The translations under genes were made by a program, and so were the position numbers. DNA of 64,000 nucleotides, taken from positions 62,001-126,000 of the forward strand of contig NZ_JAEUFG010000004.1 in NCBI RefSeq assembly GCF_018588585.1, read 5' to 3'. Source of the DNA: Bacillus sp. SM2101. Its GTDB lineage: Bacteria > Bacillota > Bacilli > Bacillales > SM2101. The notes under the pieces were generated by a model. That model had not been told where the DNA came from, ran no database searches, and saw only the letters and a program-made list of their open reading frames with translations. This document shows positions 44,556 through 54,876 of the stretch, piece by piece (the first letter of the stretch is position 1; each line of letters starts with the position of its first letter).

Positions 44556-44712
44556 AACAAATTTAAAAACCCCATCAAAAATTATTAGTTAAGTTCTGTT
44601 TATATGCCTTTTTTTAAGTCATGCAAGCCTTTTTAAGTAAGAATATGGATATTACACCCAACCAATTTTATAAAACGAGCATAAATATAAATAGAATAAG
44701 GAGGTGTCAAGA

Positions 44713-45303
44713 ATGTATAATTACGATGAAGATTGCACGTGTAGAGTCGTTCCACAACCAAAACCTGGACCACAAGGACCTCCAGGAAAACCTGGACCAC
44801 AAGGACCAATGGGTGCTACGGGCGCTATGGGTCCCACTGGTGCTACTGGGATGACTGGTGCTACTGGGATGACTGGTGCTACTGGAATGACTGGTGCTAC
44901 TGGGATGGGTCCGACGACGATATTTTTAGGTACAGACCAATCACTCTCCCCTCCATTCCAGAATTTTATAGGGTTAGGTATAACAGGTACTTTTGAACAA
45001 ACTGCTGTAGCTGTACCGCGGGCTGCTACTACTATAGAACTTACATTTAGCGTGAAGCGCGGTAATGTTTTAAACATTAACCAAACGGCAACTGCTAACG
45101 TTTTTATGGATAACATGTGTACCGGTGCCCCTCAACAGCCCCCTCTCGTTTCTGTTCAGATAACTGGTGATGGTAGTACTTGTTGTGCTTCTGCTATGGC
45201 TCCTGTTACTCTTATGGGATGTGAATCTCTATCCGTACAAATTGATATAGGTGCTGGTGGCAACCTAACCAATGGTGTTGCTGCAACTATCACATTGACC
45301 TAA
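44713..45303 (+). CDS. Collagen-like (exosporium-type) surface protein
   Basis: A 196-residue protein. The N-terminal segment [20 protein letters not shown] has two Cys. About 16 Gly-X-Y triplets follow (residues 19-66), first [16 protein letters not shown], then GATGMT repeats. A beta-rich C-terminal domain of about 130 residues ends in [10 protein letters not shown]. Thr in GAT and GMT triplets is the usual site of O-glycosylation in BclA-like spore-surface proteins. The ATG has GGAGGTG 6-7 nt upstream; an upstream GTG overlaps that site. The N terminus is not the BclA/BclB type. The C-terminal domain resembles a BclA-like trimerisation domain only in size. Confidence 0.88.
   Translation: MYNYDEDCTCRVVPQPKPGPQGPPGKPGPQGPMGATGAMGPTGATGMTGATGMTGATGMTGATGMGPTTIFLGTDQSLSPPFQNFIGLGITGTFEQTAVAVPRAATTIELTFSVKRGNVLNINQTATANVFMDNMCTGAPQQPPLVSVQITGDGSTCCASAMAPVTLMGCESLSVQIDIGAGGNLTNGVAATITLT
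44839..44909 (+). repeat. 18-bp tandem repeat in the collagen-like gene
   Basis: Nearly four copies of GGTGCTACTGGGATGACT, one of them with a single G-to-A change, code for the GATGMT units. It keeps the frame, so copy number may vary between strains. Confidence 0.9.
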
Positions 45304-45315
45304 CTGATTAAAAAA

Positions 45316-45356
45316 GGGCACAATAGGAATTACCATACTCCTATTGTGCTTTCTTT
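45316..45356 (+). terminator. Collagen-like gene terminator
   Basis: An 11-bp stem GCACAATAGGA / TCCTATTGTGC with a 10-nt loop, then TTTCTTT. The 300 bp that follow (45357-45660) hold no supported gene. Confidence 0.9.
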
Positions 45357-45660
45357 AAGTGTTTTTTAATAAATATTGAATTAACAAATTTTATATAGAT
45401 TAATTTTTCCCTCTAAACTGAAAGTATTAAAGCCATGTCTCTTACCCTTATACCGACATTTTCGTTTACGATTAATCCAGTATTAAATAATTCATCAGCC
45501 TTTTCCAAATCCCTATAGAATATAATTGGTACACTCAAAGTTCATTTTAGCCAGTCAATATATAACTTCGCTTTTCATGAGACAACAAAACTCTACGTTG
45601 AACATTTTTTCTTGTATCATTATATTTACTTTCATTATGGTTGCTTCAATGACATAGAAA

Positions 45661-45704
45661 AGGCCTCTTAACGGTTGTAGATACCATTCGCCGTTAAGAA
45701 GCCT
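45661..45704 (-). terminator. yutM terminator
   Basis: A 14-bp stem AGGCCTCTTAACGG / CCGTTAAGAAGCCT with one mismatch and a 16-nt loop. On the minus strand TTTTCT follows. It lies about 90 nt past the yutM stop. Confidence 0.8.
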
Positions 45705-45793
45705 ATTATATTTACAACCATCAATCGTCGTTTTAGGGGTTGTTATTAATACCACAACAAGTAACATCTATAAACCTGATGCTCTTTTATCAA

Positions 45794-46156
45794 CTAACAC
45801 TCCTCAGGTGCACCCTCATTCGTTGCTGTACGGAACGATGAACCACAGCCACAATTCGCAATGGCATTCGGATTATCGATCGTAAAGCCCCCGCCCATTA
45901 AAGATTGTTTGTAATCAATTTTTACTCCCTTTAATATTGGTGCGCTTTCCTCATCAATGACCATTTGAATCCCGTGTTGTTCGAATTGGATGTCACCTTC
46001 TGCTACCTCATGTTCAAAGCCCATGCCATACGATAGTCCACTACATCCACCACCTTGGACTCCGATGCGCAGAAGAGCTCCTTCTTCTTCATTTTCTTTC
46101 TTCATCGCATTGATTTGATGTGCTGCTGATTCAGTTATTTCTAATATATCACTCAT
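45794..46156 (-). CDS. yutM: HesB/IscA-type Fe-S carrier (YutM)
   Basis: A 120-residue A-type iron-sulfur carrier. The three conserved Cys are in GGGCSGLSYGM (near residue 38) and NCGCGSSF (near 103-105). It delivers Fe-S clusters to target proteins. It corresponds to B. subtilis YutM (ErpA-like). The start is ATG with GGAGGG upstream. It lies before dapF in reading order, with 183 bp between the two genes. Together with yutI, yuzD, yuzB and yutJ it forms a conserved Fe-S/redox neighbourhood. Confidence 0.95.
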   Translation of the reverse strand: MSDILEITESAAHQINAMKKENEEEGALLRIGVQGGGCSGLSYGMGFEHEVAEGDIQFEQHGIQMVIDEESAPILKGVKIDYKQSLMGGGFTIDNPNAIANCGCGSSFRTATNEGAPEEC

Positions 46157-46339
46157 TCATCTTCCCTCCAATCTGAGTTATTACTTGTCTAGCTTTGCCT
46201 CATAGCCGTGCAAGTCGATTCAACTTAAAGATGACTATTGTACTTTTATTTCCTTTTAGTATACCTTTCCCGTTTTGGCTATACAAATAATTAGTCCTGT
46301 CATAGCATGGGATTCTAAAGGTAGAAATTGATATATCTT

Positions 46340-47194
46340 CTAGTAGTAATACGTGCCCGTACAAATTGTTTCAGCAGGTCCTGTCATCATGACATTCCCT
46401 TCATTTGTCCATGTGATGCGTAAATCTCCACCTGCTAAATGTACAAGTGTTTCTTTATTACGTATCGTCTTTTCATTTAATACAGATGCGACTACTGCTG
46501 CGCATGCACCTGTTCCACAAGCTTGAGTAATACCTGATCCTCTCTCCCAAACTCGGAAATGAAGTTCGTGATCATTAACGACTTCAACATACTCAACATT
46601 AATTCCTTCTGGGAACCTTGCATCCTTCTCTATTAATGGTCCTTCTGACGTTAATGGAGCCTCATCAATATGTTCAACGTAAAAAATAGCATGTGGGTTC
46701 CCCATAGAGACAAGTGTCACTTCTCGCTCTTCACCAGCAAAAATATTTTTCTCACTTACAACAGCTTCCTTCTCATCACCAACCATAGGAATTTGAGAAC
46801 GTTTTAGTTGTGGTTTGCCCATATCTATCGTTATACTAATGACCTTGCCTTCCTCTTCTTGAATTTGTGCATGTACAACACCTGATAGTGTTTCGATTGG
46901 AAATGCCTTGTCACTCACTATTTTATGTTCGTACACATATTTCGCAACACATCTGAGACCATTTCCGCAGTTTTTCCCTTCTGAACCGTCATTATTAAAA
47001 ATTCTCATTTTCACAGCTGCTACTTCTGACGGACAAATTAAAATCATTCCGTCTGATCCAATTCCTGTATTCACATTAGAAATTTTTATTGCAAGCTCAG
47101 CTAATTGTGATTCTTTAAGATTTTCCTCGAACATATTTACATATATATAATTATTGCCTAGACCATGCATTTTAGTGAAAGTCAGTTGATTCAT
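46340..47194 (-). CDS. dapF: Diaminopimelate epimerase
   Basis: A 284-residue PLP-independent epimerase that converts L,L- to meso-diaminopimelate for lysine and peptidoglycan synthesis. The two catalytic Cys are C76 in [14 protein letters not shown] and the one in [16 protein letters not shown]. The substrate residues NNDGSE and the N-terminal [15 protein letters not shown] are kept. The length is usual for bacilli. It starts at ATG with GGAGGGT upstream. It is monocistronic as far as I can see. Confidence 0.97.
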   Translation of the reverse strand: MNQLTFTKMHGLGNNYIYVNMFEENLKESQLAELAIKISNVNTGIGSDGMILICPSEVAAVKMRIFNNDGSEGKNCGNGLRCVAKYVYEHKIVSDKAFPIETLSGVVHAQIQEEEGKVISITIDMGKPQLKRSQIPMVGDEKEAVVSEKNIFAGEEREVTLVSMGNPHAIFYVEHIDEAPLTSEGPLIEKDARFPEGINVEYVEVVNDHELHFRVWERGSGITQACGTGACAAVVASVLNEKTIRNKETLVHLAGGDLRITWTNEGNVMMTGPAETICTGTYYY

Positions 47195-47433
47195 TGCAAC
47201 ATACCCTCCATATATTTTTTCGTTCCGTTAGTCTTCATGTATATTGTACTCATTTTTTGTTCATACTGGAATTATCCCCCGTATGATATCGTCCTTCATA
47301 TTATTTGAAGGACTTCTTTTTGTTTCTTTCGACTCATTATTAGCAGTACTAATTTCATATGTTTTACGATATAATTATATAAATATTATTTTGTGCTTAG
47401 GAAATATAAACTGCTAGTTAGGAAGGAAGCAAC

Positions 47434-48132
47434 ATGAATACTATCCCTCCATTCTATGATTATAAACCTACATGCTTGCTATGTAAAAAAACTTATACTA
47501 CTAAAAAGGTTAGATCACGTTATACGAAGGTTTCTCTTCATGAGTCAGATTTCTGTCCTCAATATAAAAATAAAGAATACGATCCTTCACTTTATTATAT
47601 TTGTGTGTGCCCTCATTGTGGGTTTTCTAGTTCAAATAAGTTTGAAGCGGCTTTCCCGCCTTTAACGATAGAAACGATTGAAAAAAATATTTGTGACAAC
47701 TGGGCAGGTAAAAATTACTGTGGGATTCGGACAAAGAAAGATGCCATTGATACATATAAGTTAGCAATATATAGTGCATTACTTAAGAAAGAAAAACATA
47801 TAACAATTGCTGGGATGTATCTTCGTACAGCTTGGTTATATCGTAAATTAACAAATCAAAAACAAGAACAACGTTTTATGAAGTTAGCACTAGAGGAGTA
47901 TATTCAGTCGTATATGACCCACGACTTTAACTTTACCCAAATGTCTGAAATTCGTATCTTGTATATGATTGGAGAATTGAATCGAAGACTTGGTAACGAT
48001 GAACAAGCTATTCGATATTTTTCAAAAGTTCTTGAACAGCAAAATAACACGATTGAATACGGAATCATTAACATGACGAGAGAAAGTTGGTATGAAATCC
48101 GCCAGGATCGCCAAATGGTCACTCTCGATTAG
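47434..48132 (+). CDS. DUF2225 family protein
   Basis: A 232-residue protein. Two Cys pairs, CLLCKKTY near residue 14 and CVCPHCGFSS near 57, suggest a zinc site. The C-terminal half is TPR-like (LRTAWLYRKLTNQKQEQRFM and NDEQAIRYFSKVLEQ). This matches the DUF2225 family of Firmicutes. The function is unknown. The ATG has AGGAAGGAAGC upstream. Its gene is an insertion between dapF and yuzB relative to B. subtilis and stands alone. Confidence 0.88.
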   Translation: MNTIPPFYDYKPTCLLCKKTYTTKKVRSRYTKVSLHESDFCPQYKNKEYDPSLYYICVCPHCGFSSSNKFEAAFPPLTIETIEKNICDNWAGKNYCGIRTKKDAIDTYKLAIYSALLKKEKHITIAGMYLRTAWLYRKLTNQKQEQRFMKLALEEYIQSYMTHDFNFTQMSEIRILYMIGELNRRLGNDEQAIRYFSKVLEQQNNTIEYGIINMTRESWYEIRQDRQMVTLD

Positions 48133-48244
48133 GACAGTTGTTGTTGGATTATTAATCTTAGAGCATGAAGATTAAAGCAAATTGACCAGATACCTTATCA
48201 ATTTAAGAAAGCTATAGCATGACCAAACATAATAGAAATCAAAA

Positions 48245-48276
48245 AAAGTGCACTAATAAATGAGTGCACTTTGTTT
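48245..48276 (+). terminator. DUF2225 gene terminator
   Basis: A 10-bp stem AAAGTGCACT / AGTGCACTTT with an 8-nt loop, then GTTTATT. Confidence 0.8.
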
Positions 48277-48309
48277 ATTCTGTTACGACATATATTATTT
48301 TTTGTACCA

Positions 48310-48414
48310 AGAATTAAATACGAATTACGAAGCACTTTTCCTTCAATAAAATGACGGCAGTCAAATTAATTTTCAATTTAGAACCATTAGCAACAGAATT
48401 TACGAAAAGAGTCT
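48310..48414 (+). repeat. TIR repeat, plus orientation, shortened
   Basis: The right end AGCAACAGAATTTACGAAAA then GAGTCTC is clear. The left end and core are lost or strongly diverged. It ends 2 bp before the yuzB stop. Confidence 0.6.
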
Positions 48415-48416
48415 CA

Positions 48417-48653
48417 TTAAAACATCGGATTATCCTCTAAATATTGATTTATATTATTTACGAGTTCATCAGCATCTTTTCCTACAACAATCTCTCCGTT
48501 GACAAGTGCAAACAAGGATTGGGCACATTTACCACAATAGCCTAAACATCCATACTCAATGATATCTAAATTTGGATCCTTCTCAAGCCTTTCACGTGCT
48601 TGTTGACCACCATTAGCTAAATTACTAATACAAAATTCAATAATAGGCTTCAT
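48417..48653 (-). CDS. yuzB: YuzB, DUF1450 Cys-rich protein
   Basis: A 78-residue protein with the DUF1450 pattern [10 protein letters not shown], then [20 protein letters not shown]. Four Cys could bind a metal or Fe-S centre. It matches YuzB in length and place, before yutJ. The ATG of MKPIIEFC has GAGAGGTG 6-7 nt upstream; a GTG three codons earlier overlaps that site. Function unknown; the Fe-S neighbourhood suggests a link. Confidence 0.92.
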   Translation of the reverse strand: MKPIIEFCISNLANGGQQARERLEKDPNLDIIEYGCLGYCGKCAQSLFALVNGEIVVGKDADELVNNINQYLEDNPMF

Positions 48654-48901
48654 TTTTTTCACCTCTCATCGATTTTATATGCTACTCATTTTTTGCTGTT
48701 TCGTCAACAATATTGCTCAAATTTTGTCAAGAAATATGGAATATTTGTTGTTATTTTGTCGTAATTTAGTTATACTTTTTTATGGTTTCATCATTATTTA
48801 GTTATTAACCATATTAATATGTATAACATTATATATTTTATAGAAAATTTATGAAGTACGTATCGTAATCTCTTACTTTTTTAACAAAGGGGAAGTCAAC
48901 A

Positions 48902-49969
48902 ATGAAAAACCTTGTCATTCTTGGTGGCGGATACGGTGGTATGCGTATCCTTCATCGCCTTTTACCCAACGAACTACCAAATGATGTCCAAGTTACTCTA
49001 GTTGATCGCATTCCATATCATTGTTTAAAAACCGAATACTATGCTCTGGCAGCTGGTACCATTTCAGATACGCATGTACGAGTATCTTTTCCTGAGCACG
49101 ATCGGTTGAACCTCTTATATGGAGAAGTTACGAACATTAATTTGGAAGATAAAACCGTTGAATTTCAAGATCGAGAACCGTTATCTTATGATGATTTAAT
49201 CATTGGTTTAGGCTGTGAAGACAAATATCATGGCGTTCCTGGAGCGCAAGAATATACGTACAGTATTCAAACAATTGATAATTCACGAGACACTTACCAA
49301 AAGCTTAATAACTTACCAGCAGGTTCCACTGTCTCTATTGTAGGTGCAGGACTAAGCGGCGTAGAGTTAGCAAGTGAATTACATGAAAGCCGCGTTGATT
49401 TAAACATCAAACTATTCGATCGTGGAAAACACATTTTATCGATGTTCCCTGAACGTTTAAGTAAGTATGTTGAATCATGGTTTTTAGAACATAACATAGA
49501 GTTAATTAACAATGCTTGTATTACGAAAGTAGAAGAAAATGTCTTATATAATCATGATGAAGGTATCTCAAGTGATGCAATTGTTTGGACAGCAGGCATT
49601 CAGCCAAATAAAGTCGTTCAAGCTTTACCTGCCGAAAAAGATGCACAAGGACGCGTAGTATTAACGAACCAGCATAACATTCCTGAAAATGAAAATGTCT
49701 ATGTAGTTGGTGATTGTGCAAGCCTGCCACACGCACCTAGCGCACAACTCGCTGAAGGGCAAGCTGAACAAATCGTTCAAGTGCTTCTAAAGCGCTGGAA
49801 TAATGAAGAACCACCAAGCGAATTCCCACCAATTAAATTAAAGGGTGTTCTAGGTTCTTTAGGTAAAAAACATGGTTTCGGTTTACTTGCAGATAGACCT
49901 CTCATGGGAAGAGTTCCTCGCCTATTAAAATCAGGAATTCTTTGGATGTATAAAAATCACAGGGGATAA
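48902..49969 (+). CDS. yutJ: YutJ, NADH dehydrogenase-like flavoprotein
   Basis: A 355-residue NDH-2-like flavoprotein. The FAD loop is KNLVILGGGYGGMRIL, the second nucleotide loop is VSIVGAGLSGVELASELHES, and the FAD motif is NVYVVGDCASLPHAPS. It is a paralogue of YumB but shorter at the C terminus, ending LWMYKNHRG. The substrate quinone or other acceptor is unknown. The ATG has AAAGGGGAAG 8 nt upstream. It is divergent from yuzB. Confidence 0.93.
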   Translation: MKNLVILGGGYGGMRILHRLLPNELPNDVQVTLVDRIPYHCLKTEYYALAAGTISDTHVRVSFPEHDRLNLLYGEVTNINLEDKTVEFQDREPLSYDDLIIGLGCEDKYHGVPGAQEYTYSIQTIDNSRDTYQKLNNLPAGSTVSIVGAGLSGVELASELHESRVDLNIKLFDRGKHILSMFPERLSKYVESWFLEHNIELINNACITKVEENVLYNHDEGISSDAIVWTAGIQPNKVVQALPAEKDAQGRVVLTNQHNIPENENVYVVGDCASLPHAPSAQLAEGQAEQIVQVLLKRWNNEEPPSEFPPIKLKGVLGSLGKKHGFGLLADRPLMGRVPRLLKSGILWMYKNHRG

Positions 49970-50055
49970 ACTTGGCCTCTGATTATCATCCAACATACCT
50001 CGAGCTACATTTAGAATGTCACAAGCGGGTTGACCACCCTAGTGCATATCAATAC

Positions 50056-50080
50056 CAGAGGCTTTTGCCTCTGATTTTAA
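50056..50080 (+). terminator. yutJ terminator
   Basis: Stem CAGAGGC / GCCTCTG with TTTT loop, then ATTTTAATAAAA, about 85 nt after the stop. Confidence 0.65.
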
Positions 50081-50150
50081 TAAAACGTCATCAATGGCTG
50101 GCTATAACTATGCCAGGAGATTGACTAAATTACATGGTACATTAAACAAG

Positions 50151-50176
50151 AAAAGACGGGCTGTTACCCGTCTTTT
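50151..50176 (-). terminator. yuzD terminator
   Basis: Stem AAAAGACGGG / CCCGTCTTTT with a 6-nt loop; the minus strand continues CTTGTTT. It lies about 70 nt past the yuzD stop. Confidence 0.8.
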
Positions 50177-50243
50177 AACTGTATTTTTTGCTATTAACCT
50201 TAATAAACGAGCTTTGGATTGCCTTCACTTAGTCATATGCTTG

Positions 50244-50573
50244 TTATCCTTGTTGATAGCCGTATTTCTCCATTTCTTCAAATACAGTTTTTAATTTAGG
50301 GTTCCCTTCACCAACAATATTGTCATTAATAACAACTACTGGATAAAACATATCCTCTTCTATCACTCTAGTAGCGAAGCTCTGTTTGTCCTTCTTTGAA
50401 GGGGGAGCATATATATCAACATATGATATTATAAATGGCTGATTAGGAAATTTTCTCGTTATTGCAGCATCCAACCATTCATATGTTTCTTTCGAAGATG
50501 GTAAGTTTACACAACTAGGACATAATACTTCCGTACCGTATACACAAACTTCTACTTGTTGTAATATAGTCAT
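50244..50573 (-). CDS. yuzD: YuzD, DUF1462 thioredoxin-like protein
   Basis: A 109-residue protein. The N-terminal CPSC motif in VYGTEVLCPSCVNLPSSKET and the later PVVVINDNIVGEGNPKLK give a thioredoxin/glutaredoxin-like outline. It matches YuzD (DUF1462) closely. The start chosen is ATG (50573) with GAGGAG 11 nt upstream; a GTG four codons earlier overlaps that site. It is divergent from yutI, the NifU-like gene, with which it is always linked in bacilli. A redox role with Fe-S proteins is inference. Confidence 0.92.
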   Translation of the reverse strand: MTILQQVEVCVYGTEVLCPSCVNLPSSKETYEWLDAAITRKFPNQPFIISYVDIYAPPSKKDKQSFATRVIEEDMFYPVVVINDNIVGEGNPKLKTVFEEMEKYGYQQG

Positions 50574-50737
50574 AGGGTAAGACACTCCTCTTTTTCAGTG
50601 TTCTTATCTTATTGTACAAGAAAACGATTGCTAACGAAACTTTTTCTGTAACCCAATCGGTAAATATCCAAGTTCGTACGATAGATTTTTTTCATTACAC
50701 TGTTTATAATAGATAATAAGGAAAGGAGTCGATAATC

Positions 50738-50974
50738 TTGGCTGAATTAGCAATGGAAGAACAAGTACAAGAAGTTTTAGATAAACTTCGCCCATTTCTT
50801 TTACGTGACGGAGGAGATTGTGAATTAGTTGACGTAGAAGAAGGTATTGTAAAGTTACGTTTATTAGGTGCATGTGGTAGTTGTCCGAGTTCCACAATTA
50901 CATTAAAAGCAGGTATTGAGCGTGCACTTCTAGAGGAAGTACCAGGTGTAGTAGAAGTAGAACAGGTTTTCTAA
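50738..50974 (+). CDS. yutI: NifU-like (NFU) Fe-S scaffold/carrier YutI
   Basis: A 78-residue single NFU domain. The CxxC motif is CGSCPSS in [20 protein letters not shown]. The N-terminal [20 protein letters not shown] is typical. It carries an Fe-S cluster to targets. It starts at TTG with AAAGGAG 8 nt upstream (an ATG five codons on is possible). It has a strong terminator and its own promoter region with TATAAT near 50707. Confidence 0.95.
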   Translation: MAELAMEEQVQEVLDKLRPFLLRDGGDCELVDVEEGIVKLRLLGACGSCPSSTITLKAGIERALLEEVPGVVEVEQVF

Positions 50975-51039
50975 CCTGATATAATATGTCATATTGGTCA
51001 TCCACCACTAGTTCACTAGTGCTAGAGCAAGACAATATG

Positions 51040-51078
51040 AAAAGCGAAACCTTCCTGAATGGAGGTTTCGCTTTTTTA
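51040..51078 (+). terminator. yutI terminator
   Basis: Stem AAAAGCGAAACCT / AGGTTTCGCTTTT with an 8-nt loop region, then TTATT. Confidence 0.92.
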
Positions 51079-51081
51079 TTA

Positions 51082-51247
51082 TATTGTTTTTGCATTGATT
51101 TTTTTGTTGTTCATAGTAAAATATAAACACGGAAAATACCTGTGATCTCGTCGCAATTTTTCTTCTATAAGACGATACCATTCGCTTACGACCTCACTGT
51201 GTTGCAATTTTATATAAATAACAACAAAATCTTATGAAAAGAACTTT
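51082..51247 (+). repeat. TIR repeat, plus orientation
   Basis: Left end ATTGTTTTTGCATTGATTTT then TTTGTTGTTCATAGTA, core variant GATCTCGTCGCAATTTTTC, right end AACAACAAAATCTTATGAAA then AGAAC. It fills most of the gap between yutI and thrB (convergent); 51248-51296 may hold the thrB transcript end, but no clear terminator is seen. Confidence 0.8.
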
Positions 51248-51296
51248 TATTTACAGTAGACCGAGCTTTTATGGTCAGTTAATCTTTACAGTATAG

Positions 51297-52223
51297 TCAG
51301 TTCACTTCTTCCTTTTCTTTCGATGTTTGAACTACCGTGCTCCCTTGATTGTCTACAGAAAGAAATTCTATTTTATGTTGAGAAAAGCTGCTTTGTAGGG
51401 ATTTTTGAAGATTTGCACCTTTACCTTTTTCAGCAAAACAAATAATTGTTGGTCCAGCTCCACTTAATGCTGTACCAAAGGCACCGTATCTTCTCGCACA
51501 AGAGCTAATTTCGTCTATGTCAGGAACGAGCTTTGATCGATATGGTTGATGAAAAAGGTCTAGCTCCATCATTTTTCCCGCAAGCGTCCAATTTTTAGTC
51601 AATAAAGAGCTTATTAACACATTACTAATTGAGCTTGCTTCAACAGCCTTTGAGAATGCAAAATCACTTGGAAGGACACTTCTAGCTTCAGCAGTTTTCA
51701 ATTCAAATCCAGGTATCACGACTACAATATCGACATCAAAATCATGTACTGCGATAATGTCAGTTTCATGTTGACGGTGGCTACCAATAATTAACCCTCC
51801 ATAAATGGATGCACCAACATTATCAGGGTGCCCTTCATATAAGCTAGCAAATCTAAGCTTTTCATCATTTGTCATATGCAAATCACATAACACATTCGCT
51901 AGTTCGATTCCTGCAACAATGGCAGCTGCGCTACTACCAAGCCCTCTAGCAAGTGGAATTTCACCAGTAACGTCTACATAGCATGGAGTTAACTCTTTTT
52001 CATGTATATCAGCTACTTTTTGTGCAACTTGAAATATGAGATTATCTTTACCCGTCGGAATATCTCTTAACTCGTCTGTCAGCGAATGAAATAACCATTG
52101 TGTACTTCTCTGTACTTCAAGTGTTAAGTAGCGTGAAACAGCTAAGCCGATAGAATCAAACCCTGGTCCTAAGTTGGACGTACTGCCTGGTACTTTTATC
52201 ACGATCCGTTCATTCATAGTCAC
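51297..52223 (-). CDS. thrB: Homoserine kinase
   Basis: A 308-residue GHMP kinase that phosphorylates homoserine in threonine synthesis. The ATP motif is [16 protein letters not shown] (about residues 88-103); the substrate motif [16 protein letters not shown] is at 10-25; the C-terminal motif is [15 protein letters not shown]. The GTG start overlaps the thrC stop by 4 nt (GTGA) and AAGGAG is 10 nt upstream, so translation is coupled. It is the last gene of hom-thrC-thrB. Confidence 0.97.
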   Translation of the reverse strand: MTMNERIVIKVPGSTSNLGPGFDSIGLAVSRYLTLEVQRSTQWLFHSLTDELRDIPTGKDNLIFQVAQKVADIHEKELTPCYVDVTGEIPLARGLGSSAAAIVAGIELANVLCDLHMTNDEKLRFASLYEGHPDNVGASIYGGLIIGSHRQHETDIIAVHDFDVDIVVVIPGFELKTAEARSVLPSDFAFSKAVEASSISNVLISSLLTKNWTLAGKMMELDLFHQPYRSKLVPDIDEISSCARRYGAFGTALSGAGPTIICFAEKGKGANLQKSLQSSFSQHKIEFLSVDNQGSTVVQTSKEKEEVN

Positions 52224-53281
52224 GAATGAACAGCTCCTTGAATATGATCAAATACAACTTTCTCGTCATTCGGCAATACAACAGGCTTAATTTCCGTTGA
52301 ATCAATGGCAACATTTGGATCCTTTAAGCCATTCCCAGTCAAAACAGCCACAACTTTGCTTCCTTTGATCATTTCTCCACTCTTTAGTTGTTTTATTACT
52401 CCTGCTATTGAGGCACAAGATGCAGGCTCTGCAAAGATACCTTCACTACGTGCTAACAAACGATATGCTGCTAAAATCTCATCATCTGTTACTTCATCAA
52501 TTTTACCGTTTGATGATTTAGCTGCATCAACTGCATAATCCCAGCTAGCTGGATTTCCGATCCGGATCGCTGTAGCAATAGTTTCTGGGTTTTTAATTAC
52601 TTCACCTCTTACAATCGCAGCTGATCCTTCTGCTTCGAAACCTCTCATTTGTGGTAAACCTGTCTCATGCTTTTCATTGTATTCTTTAAAACCTTTCCAA
52701 TATGCGGTAATATTTCCTGCGTTACCGACAGGGATAGCTAGCACATCAGGGGCAGAACCTAATTGGTCACATATTTCAAATGCTGACGTTTTTTGCCCTT
52801 CTATTCTATATGGATTCACCGAGTTCACTAGCGTAACTGGCGCAATTTCACTAAGCTTACGAACCATTGTTAGCGCATGGTCAAAGTTTCCTTCAATTGC
52901 AAATATCTCTGCCCCATACATGACTGCTTGAGCAAGTTTCCCCATCGCAATTTTCCCATCAGGAATGACAATAATACATCGCATACCAGCACGAGATGCA
53001 TATGCGGCAGCTGCGGCTGAAGTATTTCCAGTGGAAGCACAAATCACTGTGTCACTGCCTTCCTCTTTTGCTTTTGCTACAGCCATTACCATCCCTCGAT
53101 CTTTAAATGAACCAGTTGGATTTGCACCTTCTACTTTGACATATAGGTCAATTCCTAGCTCCTTTGAGAGATTGTCAGCTCGGATTAATGGTGTATTACC
53201 TTCATGTAAACTTAGTAATGGTGTCTTATCAGTAATCGGCAAATAATCCTTGTAATGATGTAATAATCCTTTCCAAGCCAT
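52220..53281 (-). CDS. thrC: Threonine synthase
   Basis: A 353-residue PLP enzyme that turns O-phosphohomoserine into threonine. The PLP lysine is K60 in [11 protein letters not shown]; the phosphate loop is [30 protein letters not shown] binds the cofactor. The length is as in B. subtilis. The start overlaps the hom stop (TAATG) and the end overlaps thrB. No T-box leader is visible before the operon. Confidence 0.97.
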   Translation of the reverse strand: MAWKGLLHHYKDYLPITDKTPLLSLHEGNTPLIRADNLSKELGIDLYVKVEGANPTGSFKDRGMVMAVAKAKEEGSDTVICASTGNTSAAAAAYASRAGMRCIIVIPDGKIAMGKLAQAVMYGAEIFAIEGNFDHALTMVRKLSEIAPVTLVNSVNPYRIEGQKTSAFEICDQLGSAPDVLAIPVGNAGNITAYWKGFKEYNEKHETGLPQMRGFEAEGSAAIVRGEVIKNPETIATAIRIGNPASWDYAVDAAKSSNGKIDEVTDDEILAAYRLLARSEGIFAEPASCASIAGVIKQLKSGEMIKGSKVVAVLTGNGLKDPNVAIDSTEIKPVVLPNDEKVVFDHIQGAVHS

Positions 53282-54579
53282 TATACATTCTCTCCCTCTA
53301 TGCGATATGAACTTTTCACTTCATATATAACATCTAAATCCCTTAATTGCTGCAAAATTTGCTCATAGTCTTGTAATGAAGCGTGATGTGTCACTAATAC
53401 GATTTCCGCTAAATCACTTTCTTTTAAAGGTAACTGTAATATTTTTTCAAAGCTTACATCTCGTGCTGTAAATAGACCCGTTATTTTCGCAAAAGCTCCA
53501 ACTTGATCCTTCACATGGATACGTAAAAAGTATTTTGAAAGAATTTCTGAAGCCGCTTTAAGTTGCTTATCATATTGTGGAGTAATAAAGCTATTTCCAT
53601 TAATACCAAGTCTCATGTTTTTCATTACTCCAACCAAATCTGAAACTACTGCAGTAGCTGTTGGTAAGCTACCAGCCCCTGGGCCATAAAACATTGTTTC
53701 TCCTACTGCTTCACCATAAACATATACGGCATTGTACTCGTCATTTACTGATGCTAACGGGTGTGACTCCGGAAGTAGCGTCGGTTGGACACTGACTTCA
53801 ACTCGATCACCACTTCTATTCGCCAAACCAACAAGCTTCATTGTATATCCTAATTGCTTACTATATTGAAGATCCTCTTCCGTAATATCTGTTATACCTT
53901 TCACTGAAACGTCTTCTAAATCAATATTCATCGAAAAGCCGAGGGTTGCCAATATTGCCATTTTCCTTGCGGCATCTAATCCTTCAACATCTGCAGTTGG
54001 ATCTGCTTCCGCATACCCCAATTGTTGTGCTTCAGCTAGCACCTCATCATAGGGGCTACCAAATTTATTCATTTTCGTTAAAATAAAGTTTGTTGTCCCA
54101 TTTACAATTCCCATCATTTTAGTTATTCGATCTGAAGCAAGACCGTCTACTAAGCCTCTTAAAATTGGAATTCCGCCTGCAACACTCGCTTCATAGAAAA
54201 TATCACAACCGTTTTCTGCAGCAACTGTTAACAATTCTGATCCATATAACGCCATAAGGTCTTTATTTGCTGTAACAATATTTTTCTTATTTCTGAGTGC
54301 ATCTAAAATATGTGAACGCGTTTCATCTACTCCACCCATTACTTCGATGATAACGTCGATGTCAGGATCATTAATCACATCATCAACATTCGTTGTGAGC
54401 ACAGATGCATCTATCTTAACATCCCTATCTTTATTAACATCTTTTACAACGATTTTCTTAATTTTCACCGGACAGCCGACCTGATGCATAAGACGATCTT
54501 GATGGTTTTCAATAATTTTCACAACACCGGAGCCTACTGTTCCAAGACCTAATAACCCAACTGAAATTGACTGTACCAT
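53281..54579 (-). CDS. hom: Homoserine dehydrogenase
   Basis: A 432-residue enzyme that reduces aspartate semialdehyde to homoserine. It has an N-terminal Rossmann domain ([17 protein letters not shown]), the catalytic part ([56 protein letters not shown]), and a C-terminal ACT domain (about residues 350-425) for feedback control by threonine. The ATG was chosen because GAGGTGGGG lies just upstream; the longer reading would add ten residues. The gene is first of the operon. Its upstream 297 bp contain a TIR repeat and no riboswitch that I can see. Confidence 0.97.
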   Translation of the reverse strand: MVQSISVGLLGLGTVGSGVVKIIENHQDRLMHQVGCPVKIKKIVVKDVNKDRDVKIDASVLTTNVDDVINDPDIDVIIEVMGGVDETRSHILDALRNKKNIVTANKDLMALYGSELLTVAAENGCDIFYEASVAGGIPILRGLVDGLASDRITKMMGIVNGTTNFILTKMNKFGSPYDEVLAEAQQLGYAEADPTADVEGLDAARKMAILATLGFSMNIDLEDVSVKGITDITEEDLQYSKQLGYTMKLVGLANRSGDRVEVSVQPTLLPESHPLASVNDEYNAVYVYGEAVGETMFYGPGAGSLPTATAVVSDLVGVMKNMRLGINGNSFITPQYDKQLKAASEILSKYFLRIHVKDQVGAFAKITGLFTARDVSFEKILQLPLKESDLAEIVLVTHHASLQDYEQILQQLRDLDVIYEVKSSYRIEGENV

Positions 54580-54706
54580 ACTCCCCACCTCGTTCATTGT
54601 TTTCTCCATAGAAACATTTGTTTATATATAAAAGACATTATAGAGAGTATTACATATGATTACAAGCCTTTTTTTAAATGCAAAAATGTAATCGCATACT
54701 TTTATA

Positions 54707-54866
54707 ATGACTGTTTTTTAGTGATTAGTTGTTGTATATCGTACTAAATTATAGACATGTATACAACTTGCCTTTCGGGGTAATCTATATTCTTCAAAGC
54801 ACATGTTAATCCCATAACCTTTAACTAGTTCTTATGATTCAAAATACAGTTTACAAAATGAGCTTA
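54707..54866 (+). repeat. TIR repeat, plus orientation
   Basis: Left end ATGACTGTTTTTTAGTGATT then AGTTGTTGTATATCGTACTA, right end ATACAGTTTACAAAATGAGC then TTA. The core is diverged (CTTGCCTTTCGGGGTAAT). It lies between yutH and hom, so it is in the hom leader or just upstream. Confidence 0.7.
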
Positions 54867-54876
54867 TATAAAAACC

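Noticed and set aside
44721-45116. Long minus-strand frame opposite the collagen-like gene
   Set aside because: It is a shadow of the Gly-Ala-Thr repeats (reads as Pro-Val-Ala-Pro repeats) without a ribosome site.
45413-45541. Minus-strand 43-codon frame (MSVPIIFYRDLEKADELFNT and on, from TTG)
   Set aside because: The peptide looks protein-like and may be a gene relic, but it has no ribosome site, a stop just upstream and no recognised family, so it is not listed as a gene.
54580-54876. T-box or threonine attenuator before hom
   Set aside because: No GGTGGNACCGCG-type box or coding leader rich in Thr codons was seen; the interval is mostly a decayed TIR repeat.
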